This document shows positions 9,014 through 18,528 of a stretch of DNA of 64,000 bases, one piece after another. The stretch's first letter is position 1. Each line of letters opens with the position of its first letter. Where the stretch lies: contig NZ_CM001557.1 in NCBI RefSeq assembly GCF_000273375.1, positions 1,311,289-1,375,288 of the forward strand, in the 5' to 3' direction. A program made the translations under genes and the position numbers. The notes below the pieces were generated by a model. It worked only from the letters and a program-made list of their open reading frames with translations. It was not told the DNA's origin and ran no database searches. This DNA comes from Bartonella birtlesii IBS 325 (GTDB lineage Bacteria > Pseudomonadota > Alphaproteobacteria > Rhizobiales > Rhizobiaceae).

Positions 9014-10240
9014 TCAATGAAGGGCTGTAGGTAATTTTATTTGGAATATTTTCATAATTTCTTTGAAGCCGTAACCAGGATGCATTCCTTCTCGCATAAA
9101 TAAATTACGTAATGGTGAACAATGACGTAATAATCCAAGTCCCATACTCCGCATAACATGAATAGGCAACATATTAGAAAGTAAAGAAAAATGGAGCATA
9201 TGAACAAATCCACTCCGGATTAATATGTCAGATCGACGGTATTTATTATAATTTGCAACAATCATTTTAGGCTGAAAATCAGATATTTTTTTAGGTAAAA
9301 TATCAATTAAAGTTTGCACATCACGAAATCCTAAATTTAATCCCTGTGCTCCAATAGGAGGGAAAACATGGGCTGCTTCACCCACTAAAATCGTTTGATT
9401 AGCAGCAAAACAATGAGAGATAAGTCCTGAAAGTGGCCATGCTTGAATTGATGTCTCTAATGTTAATGTTCCAAGCATTGATTGCATTTGGTTTTCAATT
9501 ACTTTTGCAATTTCTTTTTCTTCCATATTTAATAATTCTTCAGCACGAGAGGGATGAGTGACCCATACGAGGCTAGATTTTTTTCCTAATAATGGAACCT
9601 GTGTAAATGGACCGTGTTCTGTATGAAATTCAGTTGATGTATTTTGATGAGAAAGGTCGTGGGAAAAATTAAGAACAAGTGCTTTTTGTGGATAATTCCA
9701 CCGTCTAGTTCTTATACCTGCGGCTTTTCGCGCTAGAGAATGGCGGCCATCAGCAGCAACAACAAGAGATGCTTGTATAATGCGACCATCTGCAAGAGCA
9801 ATACATATATGATTGTTTTGCTGTTGAAAAAAAATCGCCGAAGAGGCAAGTCTCATAATATTAGGCATATGTGCAATAGAAGAAACTAAAGCATTATTCA
9901 ATTCTACATTGGGGATATTATAACCAAAAGCCTCCTCATCAATTTCAGCAGAAGAAAAACTCACACTAGGAGCACGCACAATTCGAGATGTGATATCTAT
10001 GATTCTAATGAAGGATAAAGCTGCAGCATGCCTTTTAAGAATATTCCACATATTAAGTTTTTCAAGCGTACGTACTGCTGGCATCATAAGGGCAGTGGTT
10101 CGTAATTCATCAGCATGAGCAGGTGGACCAATAAGATAAACAGAATAGCTCTTATGTGCAAGATAAAGCGCTGCTAACATACCGATCGGACCTGCACCAA
10201 TAACAGCAATATCTTTATGACCGTTTTTTTTAAATGTCAC
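9014..10240 (-). CDS. FAD-dependent monooxygenase, UbiH/UbiF/COQ6 family
   Basis: A 408-residue flavoprotein hydroxylase expected to act on the ubiquinone ring. It has the N-terminal dinucleotide fold GAGPIGMLAALYLA, the middle ADGRHSLARKAAG motif and the C-terminal FAD motif GEAAHVFPPIGAQGLNLGFRD, all diagnostic of the UbiH/COQ6 family. Which ring position it hydroxylates cannot be read from sequence; several paralogues usually exist. A decayed fragment resembling its MMPAVRTLEKLNMWNILKR segment lies at 31.2 kb on the plus strand. It is divergent from the pcs gene. Confidence 0.9.
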   Translation of the reverse strand: MTFKKNGHKDIAVIGAGPIGMLAALYLAHKSYSVYLIGPPAHADELRTTALMMPAVRTLEKLNMWNILKRHAAALSFIRIIDITSRIVRAPSVSFSSAEIDEEAFGYNIPNVELNNALVSSIAHMPNIMRLASSAIFFQQQNNHICIALADGRIIQASLVVAADGRHSLARKAAGIRTRRWNYPQKALVLNFSHDLSHQNTSTEFHTEHGPFTQVPLLGKKSSLVWVTHPSRAEELLNMEEKEIAKVIENQMQSMLGTLTLETSIQAWPLSGLISHCFAANQTILVGEAAHVFPPIGAQGLNLGFRDVQTLIDILPKKISDFQPKMIVANYNKYRRSDILIRSGFVHMLHFSLLSNMLPIHVMRSMGLGLLRHCSPLRNLFMREGMHPGYGFKEIMKIFQIKLPTALH

Positions 10241-10420
10241 AATTACCTGAGCCTTTCTCCATTTATCACATATTTTAACATTTTCCAGATGAACAATCTC
10301 TTTTTATTATATGAAGCTATTCTATTATAGTATGTAATAAATAATGCGATATAAAAAAGTAACCTTTTTATGATTTTTTTATAATGAAAATCATGCCATA
10401 GATAAATAACATATTGGTAT

Positions 10421-11233
10421 ATGAATAAAAATTTTAGAAATGAGGGTAAGAAAACTTTGAGACGTAAGCTAACAAAAAAAATCAAGAAAAATGCTGATCT
10501 CTTGCGCCACAAGAAAGTAACGATGCCACAAGCAAAGGCTTTTTCTGTTCATTTACTAACAGCTTCTGGTTCATTTTTAGCCTTTCTTTCTCTTATATCA
10601 GCATCCCAAAAAGAATGGACAGCTATGTTTTGTTGGCTTGGCCTTGCACTTCTTGTTGATGGTATCGATGGACCAATTGCACGCAAGCTCGATGTTAAAT
10701 ATATACTTCCAACATGGTCTGGTGAGCTCTTGGATAATATTATTGATTATGTCACTTATGTCTTAATTCCGGCTTTTGCACTTTATCAAAGTGGTTTAAT
10801 GAGTTCAGGATTGTCATTTGTATTGAGTGCTATCATTGTTATTTCATCAGCTATTTATTATGCAGATACTGGAATGAAAACCAAAGAAAATTTTTTTAAA
10901 GGATTTCCCGTAGTTTGGAATATGATGATTTTTATGCTTTTTGTTATCAAACCAGGAGAGTGGATTATTTTTACTATAATTGCCTCATCAGCAATTATAT
11001 CTTTTTTACCAATTTATTTCATTCATCCAGTAAGAGTTATTCGTTTGCGTAAACTTAATTTTCCAATTTTTCTCTTATGGTGTTCTTTTGCTGTTGTCGC
11101 ATTTTTTTACAAACTAAATGCTCCACCTTGGGTTAAGATAGGGATTTCAATTACAGGAATTTATATATATTCTATTGGTGCTATCATGCAAATATTTCCC
11201 CAATTAGGAGCAAAAAATACAATAAAAAAATAA
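10421..11233 (+). CDS. pcs: phosphatidylcholine synthase
   Basis: An integral membrane CDP-alcohol phosphotransferase that condenses choline with CDP-diacylglycerol, the rhizobial/Brucella route to phosphatidylcholine. The catalytic signature DG-x2-AR-x8-G-x3-D-x3-D is seen as DGIDGPIARKLD followed by SGELLDNIID. Six or more hydrophobic segments follow. The 34 residues before MPQAKAFSVHLLTASGS are very basic; the family usually starts about 12 residues before AFSVH. The true start may therefore be downstream (TTG near 10502 or ATG 10523), and 10421 is the longest option. Confidence 0.92.
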   Translation: MNKNFRNEGKKTLRRKLTKKIKKNADLLRHKKVTMPQAKAFSVHLLTASGSFLAFLSLISASQKEWTAMFCWLGLALLVDGIDGPIARKLDVKYILPTWSGELLDNIIDYVTYVLIPAFALYQSGLMSSGLSFVLSAIIVISSAIYYADTGMKTKENFFKGFPVVWNMMIFMLFVIKPGEWIIFTIIASSAIISFLPIYFIHPVRVIRLRKLNFPIFLLWCSFAVVAFFYKLNAPPWVKIGISITGIYIYSIGAIMQIFPQLGAKNTIKK

Positions 11234-11260
11234 GGTTAAATATTTTAAAACGGGGATAAT

Positions 11261-12307
11261 ATGCAAATTGACTTTGGGGCAGGTGATGACATTTCTTTTA
11301 CAAAGAAAGGGCGTGCTGGTATTATAAAGCTTACTCGTCCTTCAGCATTAAACGCTCTTAATGGTCGCATGGTTTTTGCTTTAAAAAAAGCACTCGCCAC
11401 ATGGGAAACAGATGATGATGTTTCTTGTGTCTTAGTTGAAGGAGAGGGACGTGCTTTTTGTGCCGGTGGAGATGTTGTGGAAATCTACCATATGGGAAAA
11501 AAAGCTTCTTCTTATCAATATTTTAGTGATGAATACCGTTTAAATGCTCATATTAAACGCTTTTCAAAACCCTATATTTCTTTCTTGAATGGCATTTGGA
11601 TGGGAGGAGGGGTAGGTATTTCTCTATACGGTTCACATAGAGTTGTTACAGAAAATACACTTTTTGCTATGCCAGAAGGTGCTATTGGTTTTTTTCCAGA
11701 TGTTGGGGCAAGCTTTTTTTTACCATCTCTGCCCAATCACTTTGGTATTTATCTTGCATTGACTGGTGCACACATAAAATGGGGAGATTGTTTAAACTTA
11801 AGGTTAGCAACACATGCGGTTCCTGAAATTGAATTAGTATCCATTAGAAAAGCTATTATTGAGCGAGGAAATCCTAAATTAGCTTTAGATGAACGAGCAA
11901 TTACAAAAGACTATGAAACAAATCATGAAATACGCTGTATTATCAACGCATGTTTTGGTACCTCTACGCTAGAGGAATGTCTTGAACTTCTTTATAAAAA
12001 GAGCAATGAAGGGATTTTATTTGCTAAAGAATGTTATGATATTTTGTTATCGCGTTCTCCTACAAGTTTAAAAGTCATCTGGAAACAAATGAAACAAAGT
12101 CCACCTAAAACTTTAGAAGAGTGTATGAAAATGGAAAATCGTATTGCACATCATATGATTAATTCGCATGACTTCTATGAAGGAATACGTGCAATGTTAA
12201 TTGATAAGGATAAAACACCAAAATGGCAGCCAAATAAACTTTCAAATGTGACAGATGAAATGATAGATATTTACTTCCAACCTGTTGAAAAAGAATTATT
12301 ATTTTGA
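11261..12307 (+). CDS. 3-hydroxyisobutyryl-CoA hydrolase (enoyl-CoA hydratase/isomerase family)
   Basis: A 348-residue crotonase-fold protein. The motifs ALNGRMVFALKKAL, GRAFCAGGDVVEIY, GIWMGGGVGISLYG and PEGAIGFFPDVGASFFLP form the oxyanion hole and the Glu/Asp pair of the 3-hydroxyisobutyryl-CoA hydrolase subgroup, longer than ordinary enoyl-CoA hydratases (about 260). In valine catabolism it releases 3-hydroxyisobutyrate. A GGGG at 11252-11255 precedes the ATG. The stop is overlapped by the start of the following membrane-protein gene. Confidence 0.88.
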   Translation: MQIDFGAGDDISFTKKGRAGIIKLTRPSALNALNGRMVFALKKALATWETDDDVSCVLVEGEGRAFCAGGDVVEIYHMGKKASSYQYFSDEYRLNAHIKRFSKPYISFLNGIWMGGGVGISLYGSHRVVTENTLFAMPEGAIGFFPDVGASFFLPSLPNHFGIYLALTGAHIKWGDCLNLRLATHAVPEIELVSIRKAIIERGNPKLALDERAITKDYETNHEIRCIINACFGTSTLEECLELLYKKSNEGILFAKECYDILLSRSPTSLKVIWKQMKQSPPKTLEECMKMENRIAHHMINSHDFYEGIRAMLIDKDKTPKWQPNKLSNVTDEMIDIYFQPVEKELLF

Positions 12308-12705
12308 AAAACAATCTTCAAAAACAAATTTCAAAAATCAATTTAATTTACAAATGTTATTTACGATTTTTAGCGTTTATTTGCTTAGGTCTAAGTATTA
12401 TTTACTGGATACGTCTTGTTGGCATATTGCCTGGTGTTTTGTGGCGTTTTGATCTTATGCCATGGCATTGGCAGTTTGCATCAGCTACGTTGGCTATTGT
12501 TTATCCTATCGCCCTGATCGGCCTCTGGATGTATTCGCTATGGGGAATTGTTTTATGGTGCATTGCAGTATTTGCGGAAACATTAACGATGTATTATTTC
12601 GACTCTATTGGTCAACTTTTTTTACCATTATTTCATGCAATACTATTTTTAATTTTCATAGTACTACGAATTATAATGATTTTTTTAAAAAAGAAATCAT
12701 ATTAA
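12304..12705 (+). CDS. DUF6163-like small membrane protein
   Basis: A 133-residue protein with four hydrophobic segments (LRFLAFICLGLSIIYWIRL, FASATLAIVYPIALIGLWMY, IVLWCIAVFAETLTMYYF and FHAILFLIFIVLRIIMIF). The arrangement and the RFDLMPWHWQFA loop match a small rhizobial membrane protein family that I recognise as DUF6163; no function is known. It starts with TTG at 12304, overlapping the previous TGA stop, so translation is probably coupled to the hydrolase gene. Confidence 0.7.
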   Translation: MKNNLQKQISKINLIYKCYLRFLAFICLGLSIIYWIRLVGILPGVLWRFDLMPWHWQFASATLAIVYPIALIGLWMYSLWGIVLWCIAVFAETLTMYYFDSIGQLFLPLFHAILFLIFIVLRIIMIFLKKKSY

Positions 12706-12739
12706 AGAAAAATAAAAAGACTATCAAAATTGAAATTTT

Positions 12740-12760
12740 CGGGCCAGAATGGCTGGCCCG
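12740..12760. terminator. GC-rich palindrome between convergent genes
   Basis: A perfect 8-bp stem (CGGGCCAG / CTGGCCCG) with a 5-base loop stands out in AT-rich DNA. It lies between the stop of the DUF6163-like gene (plus) and the 41-residue ORF (minus). Neither side has a full U-run (ATCGTTAATTTT on the plus side). Its position between convergent genes suggests a bidirectional terminator. Confidence 0.5.
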
Positions 12761-12793
12761 ATCGTTAATTTTAAAAAGAGCCACAAAATTTTC

Positions 12794-12919
12794 TTAAGAA
12801 AACGGTACCCACCATAAATCCCAAGGACTAGTAGCTTTTGTTGAAAATATCCATAGTAATGATGCTATCATTCCCCAAAATGCTGGTATCATATTAATAT
12901 ATCCTTCAAAAAGTTCCAT
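12794..12919 (-). CDS. predicted 41-residue membrane protein
   Basis: A short ORF: ATG at 12919, TAA ending at 12794. The product has an N-terminal MELFEGYINMIPAFW, a hydrophobic span FWGMIASLLWIF and a Trp-rich end SPWDLWWVPFS. The hydrophobic core plus Trp/Pro-rich border residues look like a real single-pass inner-membrane peptide rather than random AT-rich sequence. No clear ribosome binding site is seen, and I recognise no family. A GC-rich palindrome sits just downstream. Confidence 0.5.
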   Translation of the reverse strand: MELFEGYINMIPAFWGMIASLLWIFSTKATSPWDLWWVPFS

Positions 12920-13065
12920 AATATATATTATGCGACAAAAAGATCACAAATATATGAATCCTACTTTAGACATATTTGCCATATTTATGGCGCACATTCC
13001 CATGTTTAGTCAAAATTATGGCAAAAGTTTGTTAAAGCACTTATCTATTTGAATAATATAAAAAA

Positions 13066-13095
13066 CTGGCTTTAAGTAATTCTACTTAAAGCCAA
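13066..13095 (-). terminator. rho-independent terminator of the lipoprotein gene
   Basis: A perfect 11-bp stem (GGCTTTAAGTA / TACTTAAAGCC), 4-base loop, lies 30 bases downstream of the lipoprotein stop. On the minus strand the stem is followed by CAGTTTTTTA, giving the required U-run. Confidence 0.85.
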
Positions 13096-13122
13096 AAAAA
13101 ATCTAATAATTAAATAAAAAAG

Positions 13123-13482
13123 TTACTGTGGTAATTGACAACGTTTTATACGTGCAAGATCACTCAAAACAGCATTACGGTTATTTAAAGCTGAAATTTC
13201 ATTGCTTTCATGTGATTTTACATCCATAAAAAATAAAGCAGGTAAAAATACAACACCTGCTGCCGCTAAAGCTACGTTTTTGTTTCTTGCTTTATGGCGC
13301 TCTGCCATTGTATCATTAATCTGGCGTTTATTAGCGTAAAATTCTCGTTGAATATCGGCACAACTCATTGTTCCATCATGTAATGTTGTAACAGAAATAT
13401 TTTTTTCTGAGCGTCCTCCACATGCTGACAAAGAAATTGCCAAAATCACAGTACATATTCCCCATTTTAAATATTTATACAT
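13123..13482 (-). CDS. hypothetical lipoprotein
   Basis: 119 residues from the ATG at 13482, which has AAAGG eight bases upstream; an ATG at 13515 lacks one. The N-terminus is a lipoprotein signal with lipobox LSAC (ICTVILAISLSAC), so the mature protein should be lipid-anchored, probably in the outer membrane. The rest contains a helical, charged stretch around MSCADIQREFYANKRQIND, a short hydrophobic Ala/Val segment (VALAAAGVVFLPALFF) and a final coiled-coil-like region. No family is recognised. It has a strong terminator and stands alone. Confidence 0.75.
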   Translation of the reverse strand: MYKYLKWGICTVILAISLSACGGRSEKNISVTTLHDGTMSCADIQREFYANKRQINDTMAERHKARNKNVALAAAGVVFLPALFFMDVKSHESNEISALNNRNAVLSDLARIKRCQLPQ

Positions 13483-13569
13483 AAAAAAACCTTTATTTAG
13501 ACATAAAAACCTCATTATTACTGCAAAAAGAGTATAAAGAAAAGATAAGAATTTTAGAGAAGTTTTTAG

Positions 13570-14406
13570 TCAACAAAAAATATTTGATTGTGAAACTTGT
13601 ACATCTGTTTCAAAAATAAGTCCTTGATATGCAGGCTTAACATGTGGTGGAACATAATTTACTACTTTATTGTAATCAAGAGATCTATCCATATGTGTAA
13701 GGATTGCTTGTTTTGGCTGTAAATATTTTATCCATTGTAATGCTTGATCAACGGAAAAATGGCTTGGATGCTTTTCAAATTGCAGTGCTTCAATAATGAG
13801 AACATCCAAATTCATAAGTTTTGGTAATGTTTTTTCAGGAAATTTACTCACATCTGTACAGTAAGCAACATTACCAATACGAAAACCTAAAGAATGAATA
13901 TTACCGTGACATTGTAAATGTGTATTGACAGTTATTGCTCCACCCTGCCCTTGAATGACGAATTGACTATCCTCATTGATGAGATGTGCTTTTAAAATAG
14001 GTGAATAAGAGGAACCTTTTGGCGTTTGAAAACAATATCCGAAAGCACTTTTTAAATGCTTTAACGTGAATATATCCGCATAGATATCAATTAAACATTT
14101 TTGTGCAAGCGCATAACTGCGTAAATCATCAATACCGTGAATATGATCTGCATGAGAATGCGTATAAAGTGCAGCATCAAGATGGTTTACGTGAGCATTG
14201 ATCATTTGTGATCTAAAATCTGGACCAGTGTCAATAACCACTGTTGTTTTTTTTTCTGATGGTTTAATGCGTTCAATTAACAAAGAGCTTCTGTAGCGTT
14301 CATTTTTAGGATTGTTTGGATCACAAGCTCCCCAGTCACCATTAGGGCGAGGAACTCCTGGAGAAGGACCACAGCCTAATATTGTGAATCGGTATCGATC
14401 AGACAT
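13570..14406 (-). CDS. MBL-fold metal-dependent hydrolase (PhnP-like)
   Basis: 278 residues from the ATG at 14406, preferred over an upstream ATG that lies inside tatD; AAGG is nine bases upstream. The metallo-beta-lactamase signature HSHADHIHGIDDLR is present, preceded by GCGPSPGVPRPNGDWGACD and followed by a C-terminal LTHMDRSLDY. This is the arrangement of PhnP / phosphoribosyl 1,2-cyclic phosphodiesterase-like hydrolases, which bind two metal ions. With no phn genes near, a phosphonate role is not supported. It overlaps or abuts tatD as in other alphaproteobacteria. Confidence 0.85.
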   Translation of the reverse strand: MSDRYRFTILGCGPSPGVPRPNGDWGACDPNNPKNERYRSSLLIERIKPSEKKTTVVIDTGPDFRSQMINAHVNHLDAALYTHSHADHIHGIDDLRSYALAQKCLIDIYADIFTLKHLKSAFGYCFQTPKGSSYSPILKAHLINEDSQFVIQGQGGAITVNTHLQCHGNIHSLGFRIGNVAYCTDVSKFPEKTLPKLMNLDVLIIEALQFEKHPSHFSVDQALQWIKYLQPKQAILTHMDRSLDYNKVVNYVPPHVKPAYQGLIFETDVQVSQSNIFC

Positions 14407-14416
14407 ACCTTTTGCC

Positions 14417-15190
14417 TTATTCCATTTTGCTAAACAAACGAAAAGCATTACGCGTTGTAATTTGAGTGACCTCTTCCATGCTTAAACCAATCGTTTCAGC
14501 CAAGATAGCTGCTGTATAGCACACAAAAGATGGCTCATTTGTTTTTCCTCGATGAGGTACAGGGGCTAAAAATGGCGCATCTGTTTCTACTAATAGATGC
14601 TCATGAGGTACAATTTTTGCTATCTCACGAATTTCAAATGCATTTTTAAAAGTCAAAATCCCTGAAAAAGAAATATAACCACCAAGTTCAATGCCAGCAC
14701 GAGCAAGTCTTATCCCAGATGAATAACAATGAAGTACAAATGGAAAAGCACCTTCTTTTATTTGCTCACATAATATTTTTTCCATATCTGAATCAGCATT
14801 GCGTGAATGTATGACAAGAGGGAGCTGTGTTTCTCGAGACGCAATAATATGTTCTTGAAAAACCTTTTTTTGTTCTGCTGGTGAAGAATAATCATAATGA
14901 TAATCAAAGCCGACCTCCCCAAAGGCAACAACTTTAGGATGCTTTGAGAGGTGAATAAGCTCTTTAGCTGTAATATTTTGTTCTTCATGAGCATGATTGG
15001 GATGCGTACCAACGGAACAAAATACTTGGTCATAGGCTTGTGCAATTGCTAAAAGCTTATCTAATTTACGAACATACGTAGAAATTGTTATCATACGTTC
15101 AACATCAACATCTAAAGCACGTTGGATTACACCATCCAAATCTTGTGAAAAATCTTCAAAATCAAGATGGCAATGTGTATCAATCAGCAT
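14417..15190 (-). CDS. TatD-family metal-dependent DNase
   Basis: 257 residues with the TatD metal site: N-terminal [11 protein letters not shown], the central FGEVGFDYHYD, VIHSRNAD, FVLHCYSSG and VETDAPFLAP. Members are cytoplasmic 3'-5' DNases or deoxyribonucleases involved in repair and DNA degradation. It lies directly downstream of metG, whose stop it overlaps by about ten bases, a common alphaproteobacterial order. Confidence 0.93.
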   Translation of the reverse strand: MLIDTHCHLDFEDFSQDLDGVIQRALDVDVERMITISTYVRKLDKLLAIAQAYDQVFCSVGTHPNHAHEEQNITAKELIHLSKHPKVVAFGEVGFDYHYDYSSPAEQKKVFQEHIIASRETQLPLVIHSRNADSDMEKILCEQIKEGAFPFVLHCYSSGIRLARAGIELGGYISFSGILTFKNAFEIREIAKIVPHEHLLVETDAPFLAPVPHRGKTNEPSFVCYTAAILAETIGLSMEEVTQITTRNAFRLFSKME

Positions 15191-16740
15191 AATTTATCTC
15201 ATTTTTCTTTAAGACATAACGAGGAAAGATTGGTTCCGGAGGCGGAAGATCAAGACTTTCTTGAATTTTTTCATGGCTTATATGGTACAATAACCTCTTG
15301 TCTTCAGCAATCGCAAGGCTATCGAGAAGCTTGGTTGCTGATTGTGGTATGAAAGGTAAGAGCATAATTCCTATGCGCCGTAAAATTTCTACAGTTATGT
15401 ACAGAACTGTGGAAAATCTTTCTGGATTGTTTTTTCGTAAGCTCCAAGGTTGTTCGTTAGCAAAATAGCGATTAGCATCGGCTATGAGTGAAAAAATAGC
15501 TGAAAGTGCTAAATGTATTCCATGAGAAGACATGGCTTGGCGCATAAGTGAAAGCGTTTGAAGAGATTGCTCTAAAAGCTGTTCATCTTGGACTAAAAAT
15601 GTTGCCGGTTGGGGAATTTTTGCACGACAATTTTTGGCAATCATAGATAAAGAGCGCTGTGCTAAATTTCCAAGATCATTAGCAAGATCTGCATTAATAC
15701 GATTCACAAAACCATCATGACTATAACTACCATCTTGTCCAAATGGCACTTCACGAAGTAAAAAATAACGAAACTGATCAAGACCATAATGATCAATCAT
15801 TTCAAAAGGATCAACAACATTTCCAATGGATTTTGACATTTTTGCCCCGCGATTGAGTAAAAAACCATGCGCAAAAACATGCTTAGGCAATTCAATGCCA
15901 GCAGACATTAAAAATGCTGGCCAATAGACTCCATGAAAACGAAGAATATCTTTACCAATAATATGTATATTTGCAGGCCAAAAATCACGTTTATTTGAAT
16001 TTTTATCAAAAAAACCAATAGCTGATAGATAGTTTGTAAGCGCATCGACCCAAACATACATCACATGCTTTGAATTATTTGGAACAGCGATACCCCAACT
16101 AAAATTTGCTCGCGAAATAGAAATATCTTTTAAACCTGATTTGATAAAACTGATGACTTCGTTACGCCGCTCAATGGGAGAAACAAAATCAGGATTTTTT
16201 TTATAATGTTCAAGAAGAACTTTTTCATAACGTGAAAGCTTAAAGAAATAACTTTCCTCTTCATTCCATTCAACAGGAGAGCCTAACTCTTTTTCGCGGC
16301 GAATATTGTCTTCTCCAACTTCAGTATCTTCCTCTTCATAATATGCTTCTTGGCGAACCGAATACCAACCAGTATAACGACCAAGATAAATATCGACCAT
16401 TCGCTTCCATTCTCTTCCAAATTTCTTGACAGGCTTTATAGTGGCGCTCTTCTGTTGTGCGGATAAAATCATCATTAGAACAATTTAAAACTGCAAGCAT
16501 TTTTTTAAATACAGCGCTATTACGATCTGCAAGTTGCTGAGCTGTCATGTTCAACGCTGCTGCTGTTTGTTGCATCTTTAAACCGTGCTCATCCGTACCA
16601 GAAAGAAAAAATACATTTTTCCCATCTAATCGTTGAAAACGGGCCAAAACATCGCTTGTAATCGCACTATAGGCATGCCCAATATGTGGAGTGCCATTAG
16701 GATAAAAAATTGGAGTTGTTATGTAATATGTGTCACGCAT
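15180..16740 (-). CDS. metG: methionyl-tRNA synthetase, frameshifted
   Basis: Two reading frames together encode one class I methionyl-tRNA synthetase of about 519 residues. The N-terminal part starts at ATG 16740 ([16 protein letters not shown]) and has the HIGH-type motif PHIGHAYS and SGTDEHGLK; the C-terminal part carries [13 protein letters not shown]. The frames switch near 16395, where KRMEANG should continue as [13 protein letters not shown]; dropping one base there (plus-strand G 16395) restores a full protein. No long homopolymer lies at the site. The enzyme charges tRNA-Met and should be essential, so this is either a sequence error or an inactivated copy with another elsewhere. It lies between holB and tatD. 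Confidence 0.9.
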
Positions 16741-16814
16741 GTCATACTCATTGTGAAATGCAATAAAAAATACACTGACATAACGTCTGTTAATCACATT
16801 GTCACGGAAAAAAC

Positions 16815-17858
16815 TCACCCATTGTGAATGATCTTATGGACTTTTAAAAGCAAATTAATAATAAACTGCTTCTTATCAAGATTAAATAATTGCATTTCTC
16901 CTATCTCTTGATCGATCTCCTGCCACGCTTGCGCACATTTCTTTGAGAGAGCAACCTCTTCTCTTTCAGCAAATAGGATAGCTTTTTTTTGAATTTTATC
17001 AAGAATTTCATCACAAAATTGTTGAAACTGGAGCATAGAAGAAAGAGATGAAAGTGTTTGTGCAAGAGCGTGTACAACAGAAAGATTACAAACAGACTGC
17101 TCTAAAAGAGTATCAATGGTTTTAATAATTTCAAAACCACCATGGCACATAAGTAAAGCAGCTTTTCGAGGACTTCCTTTGGATTTCTTAATAATCATTT
17201 CAATAGTTTCTTCATCAGGTAAATCCTGATTTGAAAAAATATGTCTAATGACTTTTTTCATCTCATTATCATATAATGGCCGCAAGGAAATCTGTTGACA
17301 TCGTGAACGAATTGTTGAGAGTAACTTTCCCGAAGAGTGCGTAATAATGATGAATAAAGTCTTTGTAGGAGGTTCTTCAAGCATTTTAAGAATTGCATTA
17401 GCCGAGCTTCTATTCATATCTTCTGCAGGATCAATAATAACAATACGCCATCCATTATCTTGCGATGTTTGGTTTAAAAAATGCATCACATCGCGGATAT
17501 CGTCAATAAGTATACCTGTTTTGAATTTTCGTGTTTTAAAATCAAAACGTCGTGAAATATGCAACAGACCAGGATGACAGCCTTGCATAATTTTGTGCCA
17601 TGTAATAGAGTTACGCTCCGGTTGAAAAAAATGACCCCTTTGAGAGCTTAAAATATTCCAAGCGAGATGAAATGCCAATGTAGCCTTTCCAATTCCATGT
17701 TTCCCTTCAAATAATAAGGCATGATGTAAACGCCCTTCTTCAAGCATATGCGCAAAAAAACGACGAGCATCCTCATGGCCAAAGATCACATTATTCTGTG
17801 AAGGTGATAAAACCGTATCAATATCATCATATTTATGTAGAATATTTACATCACTCAT
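16815..17858 (-). CDS. holB: DNA polymerase III delta' subunit
   Basis: 347 residues; clamp-loader delta' subunit of the replicative polymerase. It has an AAA+ P-loop-like segment [16 protein letters not shown], the stretch [16 protein letters not shown] and the sensor motif [14 protein letters not shown] containing SRC. It sits between tmk and metG, and its start overlaps the tmk stop by eight bases, the standard tmk-holB coupling. It was recognised from domain order and context together. Confidence 0.92.
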   Translation of the reverse strand: MSDVNILHKYDDIDTVLSPSQNNVIFGHEDARRFFAHMLEEGRLHHALLFEGKHGIGKATLAFHLAWNILSSQRGHFFQPERNSITWHKIMQGCHPGLLHISRRFDFKTRKFKTGILIDDIRDVMHFLNQTSQDNGWRIVIIDPAEDMNRSSANAILKMLEEPPTKTLFIIITHSSGKLLSTIRSRCQQISLRPLYDNEMKKVIRHIFSNQDLPDEETIEMIIKKSKGSPRKAALLMCHGGFEIIKTIDTLLEQSVCNLSVVHALAQTLSSLSSMLQFQQFCDEILDKIQKKAILFAEREEVALSKKCAQAWQEIDQEIGEMQLFNLDKKQFIINLLLKVHKIIHNG

Positions 17859-18498
17859 AGGGTTGATCCAACAATAGTTGATGACAAATATCTTTTATTT
17901 TTTGTGCAATGATTTCTACTGCAGCTGTAGCATCAATCACTTGGAACCTACCAGGCTCCTGTTTTGCTAATTGCAAAAAAGCTTGGCGCCTTTGCTCTTG
18001 AATCTTTAAATTATCTTTCTCAAAATAATCAATTGTTTCTGTTTTTTTTCTTCGTACTTTTGCGCGTTCCATACCATATGTTGCTGGTATATCTAATAAA
18101 AATGTCAGATGAGGTATTATCTCATTGAGAGCAATAGATTCTAAAATAGTAAGAATAGAAGAATCCACTGCATCATTAAGTCCTTGATAAACTCGTGTAG
18201 AATCAATAAAGCGATCACATAAAACAACTTTGCCTTTTTGTAACGCTGGTATAATAATTTCGCTAACATGGTCAGCACGTGCAGCTGTAAATAAGACCGC
18301 TTCAACTAACGACCCATATTGTTGTGCTTGACCTGATAACAAAATATAGCGTATTGCCTCAGCCCCTTCTGTTCCACCGGGTTCTCGCGTTGTAATAACA
18401 TCGTAGCCTTTGCAAGAGAGATATTGGTTAAGCAAAGAAATTTGTGTTGTTTTTCCTGCTCCCTCCCCTCCTTCAAACGTAATAAAATAACCTGACAC
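17851..18498 (-). CDS. tmk: thymidylate kinase
   Basis: 215 residues; phosphorylates dTMP to dTDP for DNA synthesis. The P-loop FEGGEGAGKTTQI is at the N-terminus, followed by TTREPGGTEGAEAIR and the DRFIDSTRVYQG motif with the DR dipeptide typical of the family. It is the usual length. It is in the dacF-tmk-holB-metG-tatD minus-strand series. Confidence 0.96.
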   Translation of the reverse strand: MSGYFITFEGGEGAGKTTQISLLNQYLSCKGYDVITTREPGGTEGAEAIRYILLSGQAQQYGSLVEAVLFTAARADHVSEIIIPALQKGKVVLCDRFIDSTRVYQGLNDAVDSSILTILESIALNEIIPHLTFLLDIPATYGMERAKVRRKKTETIDYFEKDNLKIQEQRRQAFLQLAKQEPGRFQVIDATAAVEIIAQKIKDICHQLLLDQPYE

Positions 18499-18528
18499 GT
18501 ATAAACCTCAACCCTTATTGAGCACACA

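Noticed and set aside
10243..10512. Minus-strand ORF of 89 residues between ubiH and pcs
   Set aside because: Overlaps the 5' end of pcs in antisense, has a low-complexity Phe/Tyr/Ile-rich product and no family resemblance.
12462..12797. 111-residue plus-strand ORF
   Set aside because: A +2 frame shadow of the DUF6163-like membrane protein gene.
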